A stretch of 64,000 bases of DNA from Achromobacter spanius. Lineage in GTDB: Bacteria; Pseudomonadota; Gammaproteobacteria; Burkholderiales; Burkholderiaceae_B. A program made the position numbers and the translations under genes. The notes beneath the pieces are model-generated. The model was not told the DNA's origin and did no database searches. It saw only the letters and a list, made by a program, of their open reading frames with translations. Shown in pieces: positions 35,271 to 42,978 of the stretch; positions within the stretch are counted from its first letter, which is position 1; every line of letters begins with the position of its first letter. The DNA is taken from the NCBI RefSeq assembly GCF_003994415.1, contig NZ_CP034689.1, positions 372,001 through 436,000 of the forward strand, written 5' to 3'.

Positions 35271-35341
35271 TTGTTGTGGGTGTTTCCGGGCAGCGCTGCG
35301 CATGCGGTGCGCCCGGCCCGCGGTTCCTGGACGACAGACTC

Positions 35342-35641
35342 ATGCCTACCGTTGTATTTCATAAAGGCGGCCAGACCTACACCGACGTGGTGAAGGACAA
35401 CACCAATCTGGTGGTGCGGGCCGGCATCAAGCAGTTTCCGTATCCGCATCTGCGCTACGAATGCGGCATGGGCAAGTGCGCCAAGTGCGCGTGCCGCGTG
35501 CTGGCCGGCGCCGAGCATCTGCCACCCGTTAACTGGAAAGAGAAAAAGCAGCTGGGCGACCGCATTGATCAAGGCTATCGGCTGGCCTGCCAACTGTGGT
35601 TGAACAACGATATCGAGCTGGTCCAGGACGGGGAGGCCTAG
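35342..35641 (+). CDS. [2Fe-2S] ferredoxin, plant type
   Basis: A 99-aa soluble ferredoxin. The cluster ligands are Cys41, Cys46 and Cys49 (CGMGKCAKC) and Cys83 (RLACQLW), the C-x4-C-x2-C-x~33-C spacing of plant/vertebrate-type ferredoxins. An additional Cys51 follows directly. It lies 71 bp behind the HDO gene and four bases before the next gene, so it probably carries electrons to the oxidase. No strong Shine-Dalgarno is seen. Confidence 0.88.
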   Translation: MPTVVFHKGGQTYTDVVKDNTNLVVRAGIKQFPYPHLRYECGMGKCAKCACRVLAGAEHLPPVNWKEKKQLGDRIDQGYRLACQLWLNNDIELVQDGEA

Positions 35642-35645
35642 CGCG

Positions 35646-35972
35646 ATGGATGCCGTGTACGTAATCCTGACGTCCAAACCTGGCGTGTTTCGCACCGAGG
35701 TCGGCGACGACGTCGACATCATTGAAACGTATGACTACGAGTTCTACGGGCGGGCCTTGGCCGTGTTCTGCATTGCGCGGCTGCACGGCGATACGCGCCT
35801 GATCGTGACGGAAGAAACGCCGCCCTACGTCGTCAATCGCGTGCCCTCCAAGTTTCTGGAGAAATTCGCGTCGGTGGAGGCGGCCCGCAAGGAACTTGCC
35901 CATCTGACTCGATTTGGCAGTATGGAATCCACCTTGACGCTGCGCCCCGCCGCCGCCGTCGCAAGGCATTGA
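35646..35972 (+). CDS. Unrecognised 108-aa protein between two ferredoxin genes
   Basis: Not assigned to any family I know. It is acidic in its first third (VFRTEVGDDVDIIETYDYE), has alternating hydrophobic residues suggesting a small alpha/beta fold, one cysteine (VFCIARLHG), and an Ala-rich C-terminus. There is no signal peptide or membrane segment. It starts four bases after the first ferredoxin and its stop overlaps the start region of the second, so it is firmly part of the operon. By position it could be a small regulatory or coupling component of the oxygenase, comparable to effector proteins of other diiron systems, but no sequence similarity supports that. Confidence 0.75.
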   Translation: MDAVYVILTSKPGVFRTEVGDDVDIIETYDYEFYGRALAVFCIARLHGDTRLIVTEETPPYVVNRVPSKFLEKFASVEAARKELAHLTRFGSMESTLTLRPAAAVARH

Positions 35973-35977
35973 AAAAA

Positions 35978-36328
35978 ATGGTTCAGATTACATTCGTCTC
36001 GAACGGCGGCAAGGTCGCCACCGCGCCTGAGAACAGCAATTTGCTGCGCGTGTCGCTCAAGGAAAAGGGCGGCATCCCCTTCAAGTGCGGGGGCGGCCTG
36101 TGCGGCACCTGCAAATGCCGCATCGAGGAAGGGCTGGAGCACACGGACGCCATCAAGCCCAAGGAACGCAAGCACCTGCGGCCCGAAGACTTCGAAGCCG
36201 GCTACCGCATGGCCTGCCAAACTTTTGTGACCGGCGACGTGAAGGTGTCGTGGGTGGTGCAGAACGGCAAGGGCGTGGTGGTGGGCGTGGCGTCAGACGC
36301 GGCCGACGCGCCGGTGTCGTCCGCCTGA
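35978..36328 (+). CDS. Second [2Fe-2S] ferredoxin
   Basis: A 116-aa ferredoxin with cluster ligands Cys37, Cys42, Cys45 (CGGGLCGTC) and Cys80 (RMACQTF). It resembles the first ferredoxin in the segment after the cluster loop (LEHTDAIKPKERKHL versus AEHLPPVNWKEKKQL), suggesting an old duplication. A C-terminal tail of ~20 residues is extra. Translation could begin at ATG 35978 or at the TTG 35969 that overlaps the previous stop. Last gene of the operon. Confidence 0.87.
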   Translation: MVQITFVSNGGKVATAPENSNLLRVSLKEKGGIPFKCGGGLCGTCKCRIEEGLEHTDAIKPKERKHLRPEDFEAGYRMACQTFVTGDVKVSWVVQNGKGVVVGVASDAADAPVSSA

Positions 36329-36336
36329 CTCGGCGG

Positions 36337-36372
36337 GCGCCACGCCCGTGGCGCTGTCGCTTTTGATTTTTG
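36337..36372 (+). terminator. Terminator of the HDO-ferredoxin operon
   Basis: A 7-bp perfect stem GCGCCAC / GTGGCGC with a 4-nt loop, followed after a few bases by CTTTTGATTTTT. It lies nine bases past the second ferredoxin's stop. Next to it, TTGACTGATCAGTCAA (36370-36385) is a perfect 16-bp palindrome covering the gntR stop, possibly the terminator for the opposite strand. Confidence 0.7.
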
Positions 36373-36377
36373 ACTGA

Positions 36378-37094
36378 TCAGTCAACCGCGCCGTGCGGCT
36401 GTTGAGCGTCTGTATAGGCTTTGGCAGCGTTGTGCACGTGTTGGCTGGCCAACAAGGCGGCCAGGTCGCCATTGCCGGCAATCACCGCATTCAAGATCTG
36501 CGAATGTTCGTCCCAGTTCGCCTTGGCGCGATGCATGTTGCTGGGCGCGAACAAGAGCGCCGTGCGGTCACGCAGCGAGCGCATCAAATCTGTCAGCACC
36601 ACGTTGCCGGCAATGGTGGCCAGCATTTCGTGAAACTGGGAATTCAACGCCAGGAACTTGTCCAGTTGTTCCCCGCGCGCGGCTTCCGTGCCTTCGCGCA
36701 GGAATGCCTGCAAGCGTTCCACGGTTTTTGCATCGCGGCGTTGAGCCGCCAGCTTGGCGTTCAAGCCTTCCAGCGTGGCGCGCACTTCCACCATGTCGTA
36801 GGCGATGGCGTCGGACAGCACCGATACGGATGCGCCACGGCGCGGCTCGATGGTGACCAGCCCTTCGGCGGCCAAGGCGCGCAGCGCTTCGCGCACGGGG
36901 ATGCGCGACACGCCCATTTCTTCAGACAAACGGCCTTCCACCAAACGGTCACCGGGGGTGAATTCCCCGCTGAGAATGCGTTCGCGCAGTTTGTCGCGGA
37001 TAACGGCGAACAACTGCGGGTGCTGCTCGCCGATCTTCAGCGGAGCGGAAGACGGGGTCTCTGCGGCTTGCGGGCTGACGGGCGAAGTGGTCAT
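36378..37094 (-). CDS. GntR-family regulator with FCD domain
   Basis: A 238-aa regulator of the FadR/FCD branch. The winged HTH runs from FAVIRDKLRERILSGEF through LSEEMGVSRIPVREALRALA; the C-terminal all-helical FCD domain carries the family's metal-ligand type residues (e.g. NSQFHEMLATIAGN and a late H in WDEHSQIL). FCD proteins are usually repressors released by a carboxylic acid. The frame is open to 37166, but that would run through the inverted repeat at 37118-37135, so I place the start at MTTSPVSP (37094). It lies between the HDO operon and the transporter/aldehyde dehydrogenase genes and is the natural regulator of all of them. Confidence 0.9.
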   Translation of the reverse strand: MTTSPVSPQAAETPSSAPLKIGEQHPQLFAVIRDKLRERILSGEFTPGDRLVEGRLSEEMGVSRIPVREALRALAAEGLVTIEPRRGASVSVLSDAIAYDMVEVRATLEGLNAKLAAQRRDAKTVERLQAFLREGTEAARGEQLDKFLALNSQFHEMLATIAGNVVLTDLMRSLRDRTALLFAPSNMHRAKANWDEHSQILNAVIAGNGDLAALLASQHVHNAAKAYTDAQQPHGAVD

Positions 37095-37117
37095 GGCGAG
37101 CTGGGTTGGATTAATGG

Positions 37118-37135
37118 ATACAGTCCGCATTGTAT
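37118..37135 (-). promoter_or_regulatory. Inverted repeat in the gntR promoter, candidate autoregulatory site
   Basis: ATACA-N8-TGTAT, 23 bp before the proposed gntR start. Read on the gntR strand it contains AATACAATG, close to the GTATACAATG of the sites at 34470 and 39832. Confidence 0.5.
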
Positions 37136-37233
37136 TACCCGGTGTAGCCGAATGCCGCGACGACAAGCGTGCATTGCGGCGCCGGACCCCGGGACTTCCG
37201 GCAGCGGGGTGGCCAACGTCGAGGCCGCCAACC

Positions 37234-37974
37234 TCAGGCGCCCCAGAACGCCTTGGCCAGCACCCCCACGGCGCTTAGCGCGCATACCGCCAGCAGCACG
37301 CTGCGCACGGCGTGTGGAGGCAGTCGGTGGCGCAAGCGGTTCGAGACCGCAAAACCCGCCAGCAAGAAGGGCGCCAGGCTAAGCGCCAGCCCAAGGTGGT
37401 AGCCCGTGTACCGCTTAGCCAGCGCCAGCATGGCCAGCGAGAAAATCGAACCCAGGAACAGCACCACGCCCAGCGTGGCGCGCAGTTGCGGCGGCGCGGT
37501 GTGCTGCAACACGATGGCGATGGGGGGCGCGCCCACCGACGTCATCGTTCCCATGATGCCGGAGGCCACGCCGGCCCCGGACACCCGGCCCGGGGTGGCG
37601 GTAAAGCGCAAGCCCGCCACGCTCAGGGCCACGGCCACGAGGATCATGCCGGCAAACAGCACGCCCAGGGTCTGGGGCGCAAAGCGCGCCATCGCATAGA
37701 TGGCCAGCAGCGTGCCGACGGCGCGGCCGGCCAGCGCATACGACACGGACGACCAGTCGATAAAGGCCCGCTCACGCAAGGCAGTCAGTAGGGAAATGAA
37801 GCCGCCCAGCGTCAGTAGCGGGCCCGGAGCCAGTTGCGGAAAGAACATTGCCGCCACCGGGGCCGCGAACATCGCGAAGCCGATGCCGCCCACGCCTTGC
37901 GCCACGGCGGCGCCGAACACCACCACGGCCATCGCGGCGTAATGCCAGACATCGGGAAAAGACAGGGCGGACAT
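37234..37974 (-). CDS. TauE/SafE-family membrane permease
   Basis: A 246-aa protein with about eight hydrophobic helices in two halves, the layout of the TauE/SafE (DUF81) family. The first half has the GGIGFAMFAAPVAAMFFPQLAPG and GGFISLLTALRER region; the second has GVASGIMGTMTSVGAPPIAIVL, the mirrored motif. Family members are thought to export organosulfur compounds or sulfite, or transport small organic anions; evidence is thin for most. A GTATAC operator-like site lies only about 18 bp upstream of its ATG. gntR follows on the same strand after 139 bp. Confidence 0.88.
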   Translation of the reverse strand: MSALSFPDVWHYAAMAVVVFGAAVAQGVGGIGFAMFAAPVAAMFFPQLAPGPLLTLGGFISLLTALRERAFIDWSSVSYALAGRAVGTLLAIYAMARFAPQTLGVLFAGMILVAVALSVAGLRFTATPGRVSGAGVASGIMGTMTSVGAPPIAIVLQHTAPPQLRATLGVVLFLGSIFSLAMLALAKRYTGYHLGLALSLAPFLLAGFAVSNRLRHRLPPHAVRSVLLAVCALSAVGVLAKAFWGA

Positions 37975-37985
37975 GGTCTAGGCCT

Positions 37986-38000
37986 ATTGTTGTATACGAT
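37986..38000. promoter_or_regulatory. Operator-like site before the TauE-type gene
   Basis: ATTGTTGTATACGAT with the GTATAC core at 37992-37997. On the minus strand it reads GTATACAACAAT, similar to the GTATACAATG sites at 34470 and 39832. Confidence 0.5.
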
Positions 38001-38149
38001 AGTCAGGCATGCGTTTCTACCGCAATGCGACGCAGCTGTCGGACCTAGGGTGAACCCTTAAAATTCGGGCTGTATTCATGAGATTTTCAGAATTATCGGT
38101 TTCCCTAGGCACTGCATATTTCGATTGGTATGCCTGCAAACGAAATATA

Positions 38150-38155
38150 GTATAC
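38150..38155. promoter_or_regulatory. Operator-like GTATAC core before the large transporter gene
   Basis: GTATAC within AATATAGTATACCGATTG, 43 bp before the transporter start. It shares only the six-base core with the better sites, so confidence is lower. Confidence 0.4.
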
Positions 38156-38198
38156 CGATTGTGGCGACCTAACAGCCACGTCACAAGGGGAATCACGC

Positions 38199-39730
38199 AT
38201 GCAAGCGGACGTCGTGCTCACTGCTGCTCATTGGATGTATCTGATCAGCGTGGCCGCCATCATCCTGACGATGATTTTGCGGGCCAACGTGGTGGTGCCA
38301 TCGGTAATCGGCACCTTTCTGGTGGTGCTGGCCATCACCGGCAACCCGATCAGTGCACTGATCGGCATCTTTTCGGCCAGCTTCGTGGCCGCCAAGGAAT
38401 TGTTCAACATCTTCCTGGTCATCACCTTCATGACCGCCCTGCTGAATTCCCTGAAGACCTTGCAGGCGGACGTGCGCATGGTGCAGCCGTTTCGGCGCGT
38501 GATGCGGGGCGGCCATTCGTCGTTCATCATCATCGCGCTCTGTACCTATGTGCTTTCTCTGTTCTTCTGGCCCACGCCCGCCGTGCCGCTGGTGTCCGCC
38601 ATCTTGCTGCCCGCCGCCATCGCCGCTGGCCTGCCGCCCCTGGCGGGCGCCATGGCGATTGCCATTGCCGGCCAGGGCATGGCCTTGTCGTCGGACTATG
38701 TGATTGGCGTGGCGCCCAGCATCAGCGCCAAGGCGGCGGGCGCGGCGGTCAGCGCGGCCGTGGTGGCCGACCGTGCGCTGGTGTTGTCGCTGATCACGGG
38801 CGCCGTGGCGCTGACAGCGGCCTATCTGCTGATCCGCAAGCACATCGTGCCCGCCAACGCGGGGCTGTTGGACGCCTGGCAGGCGCGTGCCCAGGACGGC
38901 AGCCTGGCGCGCATCGAGCAGTCCGGCTCGTTCGACAAGGCCGAACTGGCCCGCGGCACCATGGGCGCCGACCCGGCCTTGCCCAGCGGCCCCAGCGTCA
39001 GCGATGAAGAACGCCGCCGCGTGCGCTGGTCCAAGACCTTTGCCGTCGTGACGCCGCTGGCCTTCCTGGCCGTGATCGGCGTGATGGTGCTGCCCCGGCT
39101 GTTCCCGACGTTGCCCGCGCTGCGCGGCGGCGACGCGGCGGCGCTGGTGGGCGGCGTTGCCTTCGTGGTGATGATGCTGGTGACGCTGGCCGCCGAAGGC
39201 CCGCGCAAGATGCTGGACGTGTGCCCCGAGCACGTCACCGACGGCTTTGTGTTCGCCTTCAAGGCCATGGGATCGGTCCTGCCGATTGCCGGCTTCTTCT
39301 TCATCGGCGCCAATGAAACCGCGGCGCAGATCCTGGGCGTGCCGCAGGCGCAGGCCCCTGGACTGTTGTTCGAAGCCATCTCGGCCGGGCAGCACCTGAT
39401 ACCCGAAAACCACTTCCTGGTCGCGTTCGGCGTCTTGCTGGTGGGCATGATTACCGGCATCGATGGCTCCGGCTTCGCCGGGCTACCGCTCACGGGCACC
39501 CTGTCTGGCGCGTTGGGTCCGGTGGTGGGCGTGGACCCGGCCACTTTGGCCGCGGTAGGTCAGATGGGCGCGGTGTGGACGGGGGCGGCACGTTGATCGC
39601 GTGGTCGTCCTTGATTGCGGTGGCCGGCTTCGCCCGCGTGAACGTGCTGTCATTGGTTCGGGCCCTGCTGCTGCCGGTGGTGCTGGCGCTGTCGGTATCC
39701 ACCATCTGCGCGGTGCTGATCTGGCGCTGA
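38199..39730 (+). CDS. 12-TM-type ion/organic-anion transporter with a frameshift near the 3' end
   Basis: The frame from ATG 38199 (AAGGGGAATCACGC upstream) encodes ~465 residues of strongly hydrophobic helices and stops at 39594-39596. The sequence resembles the ion-transporter superfamily (NhaC/GntP/citrate-type permeases) without a clear match; SSDYVIGVAPSISAKAAGA and GFFFIGANETAAQ look like half-site motifs. The first frame ends QMGAVWTGAAR, but one extra G in the GGGGG run at 39581-39585 would give WTGGGTLIAWSSLIAVAGF and a further membrane helix ending VLIWR at 39730. So the last ~45 residues lie in another frame: a true mutation, phase-variable G tract, or sequencing error. Substrate presumably that of the neighbouring oxidase pathway. 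Confidence 0.75.
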
Positions 39731-39760
39731 CCTAGCTCTGATCACGCCATTCAAGCTGTC

Positions 39761-39785
39761 AAAAGGGGCCTACGGGTCCCTTTTT
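39761..39785 (+). terminator. Rho-independent terminator after the transporter
   Basis: A 10-bp stem AAAAGGGGCC / GGGTCCCTTTT with one G.T pair and a 4-nt loop, ending in five T. It lies 31 bp after the frame-shifted gene's distal stop at 39730, supporting that distal stop as the ancestral gene end. Confidence 0.85.
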
Positions 39786-39831
39786 CACGCCGCTGCCTGG
39801 GGTTTCCACGTATCGTCGCGTAGAGATTAAA

Positions 39832-39846
39832 GTATACAATGTTCAT
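39832..39846 (+). promoter_or_regulatory. Putative GntR operator before the aldehyde dehydrogenase
   Basis: GTATACAATGTTCAT, identical over 15 bases to 34470-34484, with an AT-rich approach (AGATTAAA) that could be part of a promoter. The ATG inside this word is in frame with the dehydrogenase, but I regard it as part of the operator and not the start. Confidence 0.6.
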
Positions 39847-39904
39847 AAGCTATCTCAGGCGACCCAATTCGGGCCACTCCCGTACCGGCAAAGGAAGCGC
39901 TTCC

Positions 39905-41365
39905 GTGGACGATCTTTCGCAGCAAACCTTCATGAACCATATCGGCGGTGCCTGGGTGCCCAGCGCCTCCGGCCGCACGGCCCCCAATATCAACCCGGCG
40001 GATACCAGCGACATCGTGGGCAACTTCCCGGTATCGGACGCCGACGATGCGCGGCGCGCGGTACAGGCCGCCGATGCCGCCTTCGCCGGCTGGCGCGACA
40101 CGCCAATCTCGAAGCGCGCAGCCATCCTGTTCCGCGCGGCGCAGTACCTGGAAGACCATGCGGACCAATTCGCCCGCGAACTGACGCGCGAAGAGGGCAA
40201 GGGCCTGAACCTGGCCAAGGACGAAGTGCTGCGTTCAGCGCAGACGATCCGTTTCTACGCCGTCGAAGGCCAGAGCTTTACGGGCGAAACCTTCGTCAAC
40301 GATGACCCGGACATGGTCGTCTACAGCCAGCGCGAACCGCTGGGCGTGGCCGCCGTGATCTCGCCCTGGAACTTCCCCATTTCGATCCCGGCCCGCAAGA
40401 TCGCGCCCGCGCTCATCGCCGGCAACACGGTGGTGTTCAAGCCGTCTTCCGACGCGCCGCTATCCGGCTACCGCCTGACCGAAGCCTTTGTGCAGGCCGG
40501 CCTGCCGGCGGGCGTGCTGAATCTGGTGATCGGCCCCGCAGCGGCGGTGGGCGCCGCCATTACCAGCGCGCCGGCCGTGCGCGCCATCTCGTTCACGGGC
40601 TCCACCGCCGCGGGCGAACAGATCCACCGCAGCGCGGGCCTGACGACGCGCACGCAGATGGAATTGGGCGGCAAGAACCCGCTGATCGTGCTGGCCGACG
40701 CCGACCTGGACCGCGCCGTGGACCTGGCGGTGAAGGGCGGCTTTTCGCTTAGCGGCCAGGCCTGCACGGGCACCAGCCGCGTGCTGGTCGACGCCAAGGT
40801 GCGCCAGGCGTTCACCGACAAGCTGCTGACGCGCGTCAAGGCGCTGACCATCGGCAATGGCTTGAACGGCAACTTCGATCTGGGTCCGCTGGCCACGCGC
40901 AAGCAACTGGACAACGTGCTGAGCTACGTGGCAATCGGCAAGGAAGAGGCCACGCACCTGTGTGGCGGCGAGCAACTGACCGGCGCGGGCTTTGATGGCG
41001 GCTACTACGTCACGCCCGCGCTGTTCACCGACGTGACCCAGCAAATGCGTATCGCGCGCGAAGAGATCTTCGGGCCGGTGATTGCGCTGATTGAAGTCGA
41101 CGGCTACGACGACGCCATCGCCAAGGCGAACGACACCGAATACGGCCTGTCCGCCGCCATCGCCACCACCGACGCGCGTTACGCCCACCGCTTTGCGCGG
41201 GACATCCAGGCGGGCACGGTGAAGATCAACCGCACCACCACCGGCAACCTGATCAACGCGCCCTTTGGCGGCTTGAAGCATTCCAGCACGTCCACGTTCC
41301 GGGAATCCGGCCGCGTGGGCCTGGAGTTCTACACCCAGATCAAAACCATCTACCGCGCGGGCTGA
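39905..41365 (+). CDS. NAD(P)+-dependent aldehyde dehydrogenase (ketoglutarate-semialdehyde dehydrogenase-like)
   Basis: A 486-aa ALDH-superfamily enzyme. Active-site motifs: ISPWNFPISIPARKIAPAL (cofactor and Asn), SFTGSTAAG, MELGGKNPLIVLADAD (catalytic Glu) and GFSLSGQACTGTSRVLV (catalytic Cys), with EEIFGPV near the end. The C-terminal FKHSS-type sequence (GGLKHSSTSTFRESG) is common in 2-oxoglutarate-semialdehyde and similar sugar-acid/amino-acid semialdehyde dehydrogenases. The GTG at 39905 has AGGAAG a few bases upstream; the ATG at 39839 is inside the operator word. Likely oxidises the aldehyde made by the diiron pathway. Confidence 0.9.
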   Translation: MDDLSQQTFMNHIGGAWVPSASGRTAPNINPADTSDIVGNFPVSDADDARRAVQAADAAFAGWRDTPISKRAAILFRAAQYLEDHADQFARELTREEGKGLNLAKDEVLRSAQTIRFYAVEGQSFTGETFVNDDPDMVVYSQREPLGVAAVISPWNFPISIPARKIAPALIAGNTVVFKPSSDAPLSGYRLTEAFVQAGLPAGVLNLVIGPAAAVGAAITSAPAVRAISFTGSTAAGEQIHRSAGLTTRTQMELGGKNPLIVLADADLDRAVDLAVKGGFSLSGQACTGTSRVLVDAKVRQAFTDKLLTRVKALTIGNGLNGNFDLGPLATRKQLDNVLSYVAIGKEEATHLCGGEQLTGAGFDGGYYVTPALFTDVTQQMRIAREEIFGPVIALIEVDGYDDAIAKANDTEYGLSAAIATTDARYAHRFARDIQAGTVKINRTTTGNLINAPFGGLKHSSTSTFRESGRVGLEFYTQIKTIYRAG

Positions 41366-41399
41366 GCGCGCGCGACCAATCTCTGAAGAGGCTACGAAT

Positions 41400-41879
41400 A
41401 TGAAGCAGATCTACCGTCTGGAACTGGAAGAAGCGCGCGTGATGGTGCGCGCCGCCATGGCCAAGTCTGAAGAAATCGGCGTGCTGGAATCCATTTGCAT
41501 CGTGGACGACGGCGGCTATCCCATCGCGCTGGAGCGCATGGATGGCGCCCGCATCACCGGCCCGCAGATCGCCTGGAACAAGGCTTTTACCGCCGCCGGC
41601 CACAAGCGTTCGACGCACCTGTTCAACACACCGCCCAATGGCCCCGCGCTGCCGGGCAACGAAGCCTTCGGGATCCAATGGAGCTTTGACGGCAAGTTCG
41701 CCGTGTTCGTGGGCGGCTTTCCCATCGTGGTGAACGACGAGGTGATTGGCGGCGTGGGCCTGAGTGGCGGCAACGGCGAACAGGATACGCAGGCGGGCCT
41801 GGCCGCGTTGGCGGCCTTGGCCGAATTGCTGGAGCCGCGCGGCATGAAAGTGCTGGTGCAGGCGGACATCAAGAAATAA
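41400..41879 (+). CDS. GlcG/HbpS-family (DUF336) heme-binding-like protein
   Basis: A 159-aa protein of the GlcG/HbpS/PduO-C family: MVRAAMAKSEEIGVLESIC, VDDGGYPIALERMDGA and a C-terminal GGVGLSGGNGEQDTQAGLAAL are the standard motifs. Some members bind heme or corrinoid; many sit in catabolic operons without known function. No signal peptide is seen, so it is probably cytosolic here. It follows the aldehyde dehydrogenase by 34 bp. Confidence 0.88.
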   Translation: MKQIYRLELEEARVMVRAAMAKSEEIGVLESICIVDDGGYPIALERMDGARITGPQIAWNKAFTAAGHKRSTHLFNTPPNGPALPGNEAFGIQWSFDGKFAVFVGGFPIVVNDEVIGGVGLSGGNGEQDTQAGLAALAALAELLEPRGMKVLVQADIKK

Positions 41880-41891
41880 GCGAGGCCCGTC

Positions 41892-42902
41892 ATGGCATAC
41901 CGCGTGCACCTCCTGCAGACCGGCGAGACCTTTGTTGCCGGCGCCGACGAATCCCTGTTGGACGCCGCCGAACGCGCGGCGGTGAAGCTGCCGCACGAAT
42001 GCACGTTCGGCGGCTGCGGCACCTGCCGCATCAAGCTGGAATCCGGCGCGGTGCGCTATGACGAATTTCCGATGGCCTTGACGCCGGAGGAAGCCGCCGA
42101 GGGCTACGCGCTGGCGTGTCAGGCGCGGGCAGAAAGCGATCTATGCATCAGCGTGCCTAGCAGCCGCCAGGTGTTTCCCGAGCCGCGCCAACTGCCCGCC
42201 ACCGTGCACCGCATTGAAGCCTACACGGACGACATCATCCACCTGACGCTGGCGCTGCCCGACGGCGGGCTGGACTATGTGCCGGGGCAGTACATGAACG
42301 TGCTGCTGCCCGATGGCGAAACGCGCAGTTTTTCCATGGCGTCGGCGTCGTCGGAGGGGCTGGTCGACTTCCATGTGCGCCGCATTCCCGGGGGCCGTTA
42401 CACGGACCAATGGCTGGGCCAGGCGCAAGCTGGCGCGGCCCTGACGATTGAAGCGCCCTTGGGTGTGTTCAGCTACCACGAGGAAGACTGGCGCCCGCTC
42501 ATCATGGTGGCCACGGGCACCGGCATCGCGCCCATCAAGGCCATTCTGGAATCCTTGCTGGACCAGGAAGACTGCCCGCCCGTGACCCTGTATTGGGGTA
42601 TGCGCACGCAGGCGGACCTGTATCTGCAAGATGAAATCGCGGGCTGGGCGGGGCGCTTGTACGAATTCAATTTCGTGCCGGTGTTGTCGCGCGCCGACGC
42701 AAGCTGGCAGGGCCGGCGGGGTTACGTGCAGGACGCCGTTGCCGAAGACCACGACGACCTGTCCGAACACGCCATCTACCTGTGCGGGGCGCCTGCCATG
42801 ATCCAAGACGCCAAGCACGTGCTGGCCGCGCGCGGCGCCAGCCTGGAGCATATCTACGCCGACAGCTTCACCTTCCAGCACGCGCTGGAGCCGGCGGTCT
42901 GA
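41892..42902 (+). CDS. Ferredoxin-FAD-NAD(P)H reductase (oxygenase reductase component)
   Basis: A 336-aa three-domain electron-transfer protein. The N-terminal [2Fe-2S] ferredoxin has Cys37, Cys42, Cys45 (CTFGGCGTC) and Cys76. An FAD-binding beta-barrel follows with RSFSMAS, then an NAD(P)H-binding domain with MVATGTGIAPIKAIL and a C-terminal YLCGAPAMIQDAKHVL. This build is that of class IB oxygenase reductases and CDP-6-deoxyglucoseen reductase-like proteins. It would take electrons from NAD(P)H and pass them to ferredoxin or directly to the oxidase. It starts 12 bp after the GlcG-like gene. Confidence 0.93.
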   Translation: MAYRVHLLQTGETFVAGADESLLDAAERAAVKLPHECTFGGCGTCRIKLESGAVRYDEFPMALTPEEAAEGYALACQARAESDLCISVPSSRQVFPEPRQLPATVHRIEAYTDDIIHLTLALPDGGLDYVPGQYMNVLLPDGETRSFSMASASSEGLVDFHVRRIPGGRYTDQWLGQAQAGAALTIEAPLGVFSYHEEDWRPLIMVATGTGIAPIKAILESLLDQEDCPPVTLYWGMRTQADLYLQDEIAGWAGRLYEFNFVPVLSRADASWQGRRGYVQDAVAEDHDDLSEHAIYLCGAPAMIQDAKHVLAARGASLEHIYADSFTFQHALEPAV

Positions 42903-42978
42903 AGGCAATGGCGTCTGGCCTGGAAGCGCGGTCGCGCCGCGTCAGGTCGGGCCGCGTCAGGCCACGCCACCCCGCGCG

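Noticed and set aside
39594..39596. TGA at the end of the transporter frame as a second selenocysteine codon
   Set aside because: No SECIS-like hairpin follows, and the same frame stops again within a few codons; a +1 shift explains the data better.
39839..39904. ATG at 39839 as the aldehyde dehydrogenase start
   Set aside because: The codon is inside the 15-bp operator word shared with the HDO promoter, lacks a Shine-Dalgarno, and adds 22 non-family residues; GTG 39905 has AGGAAG upstream.
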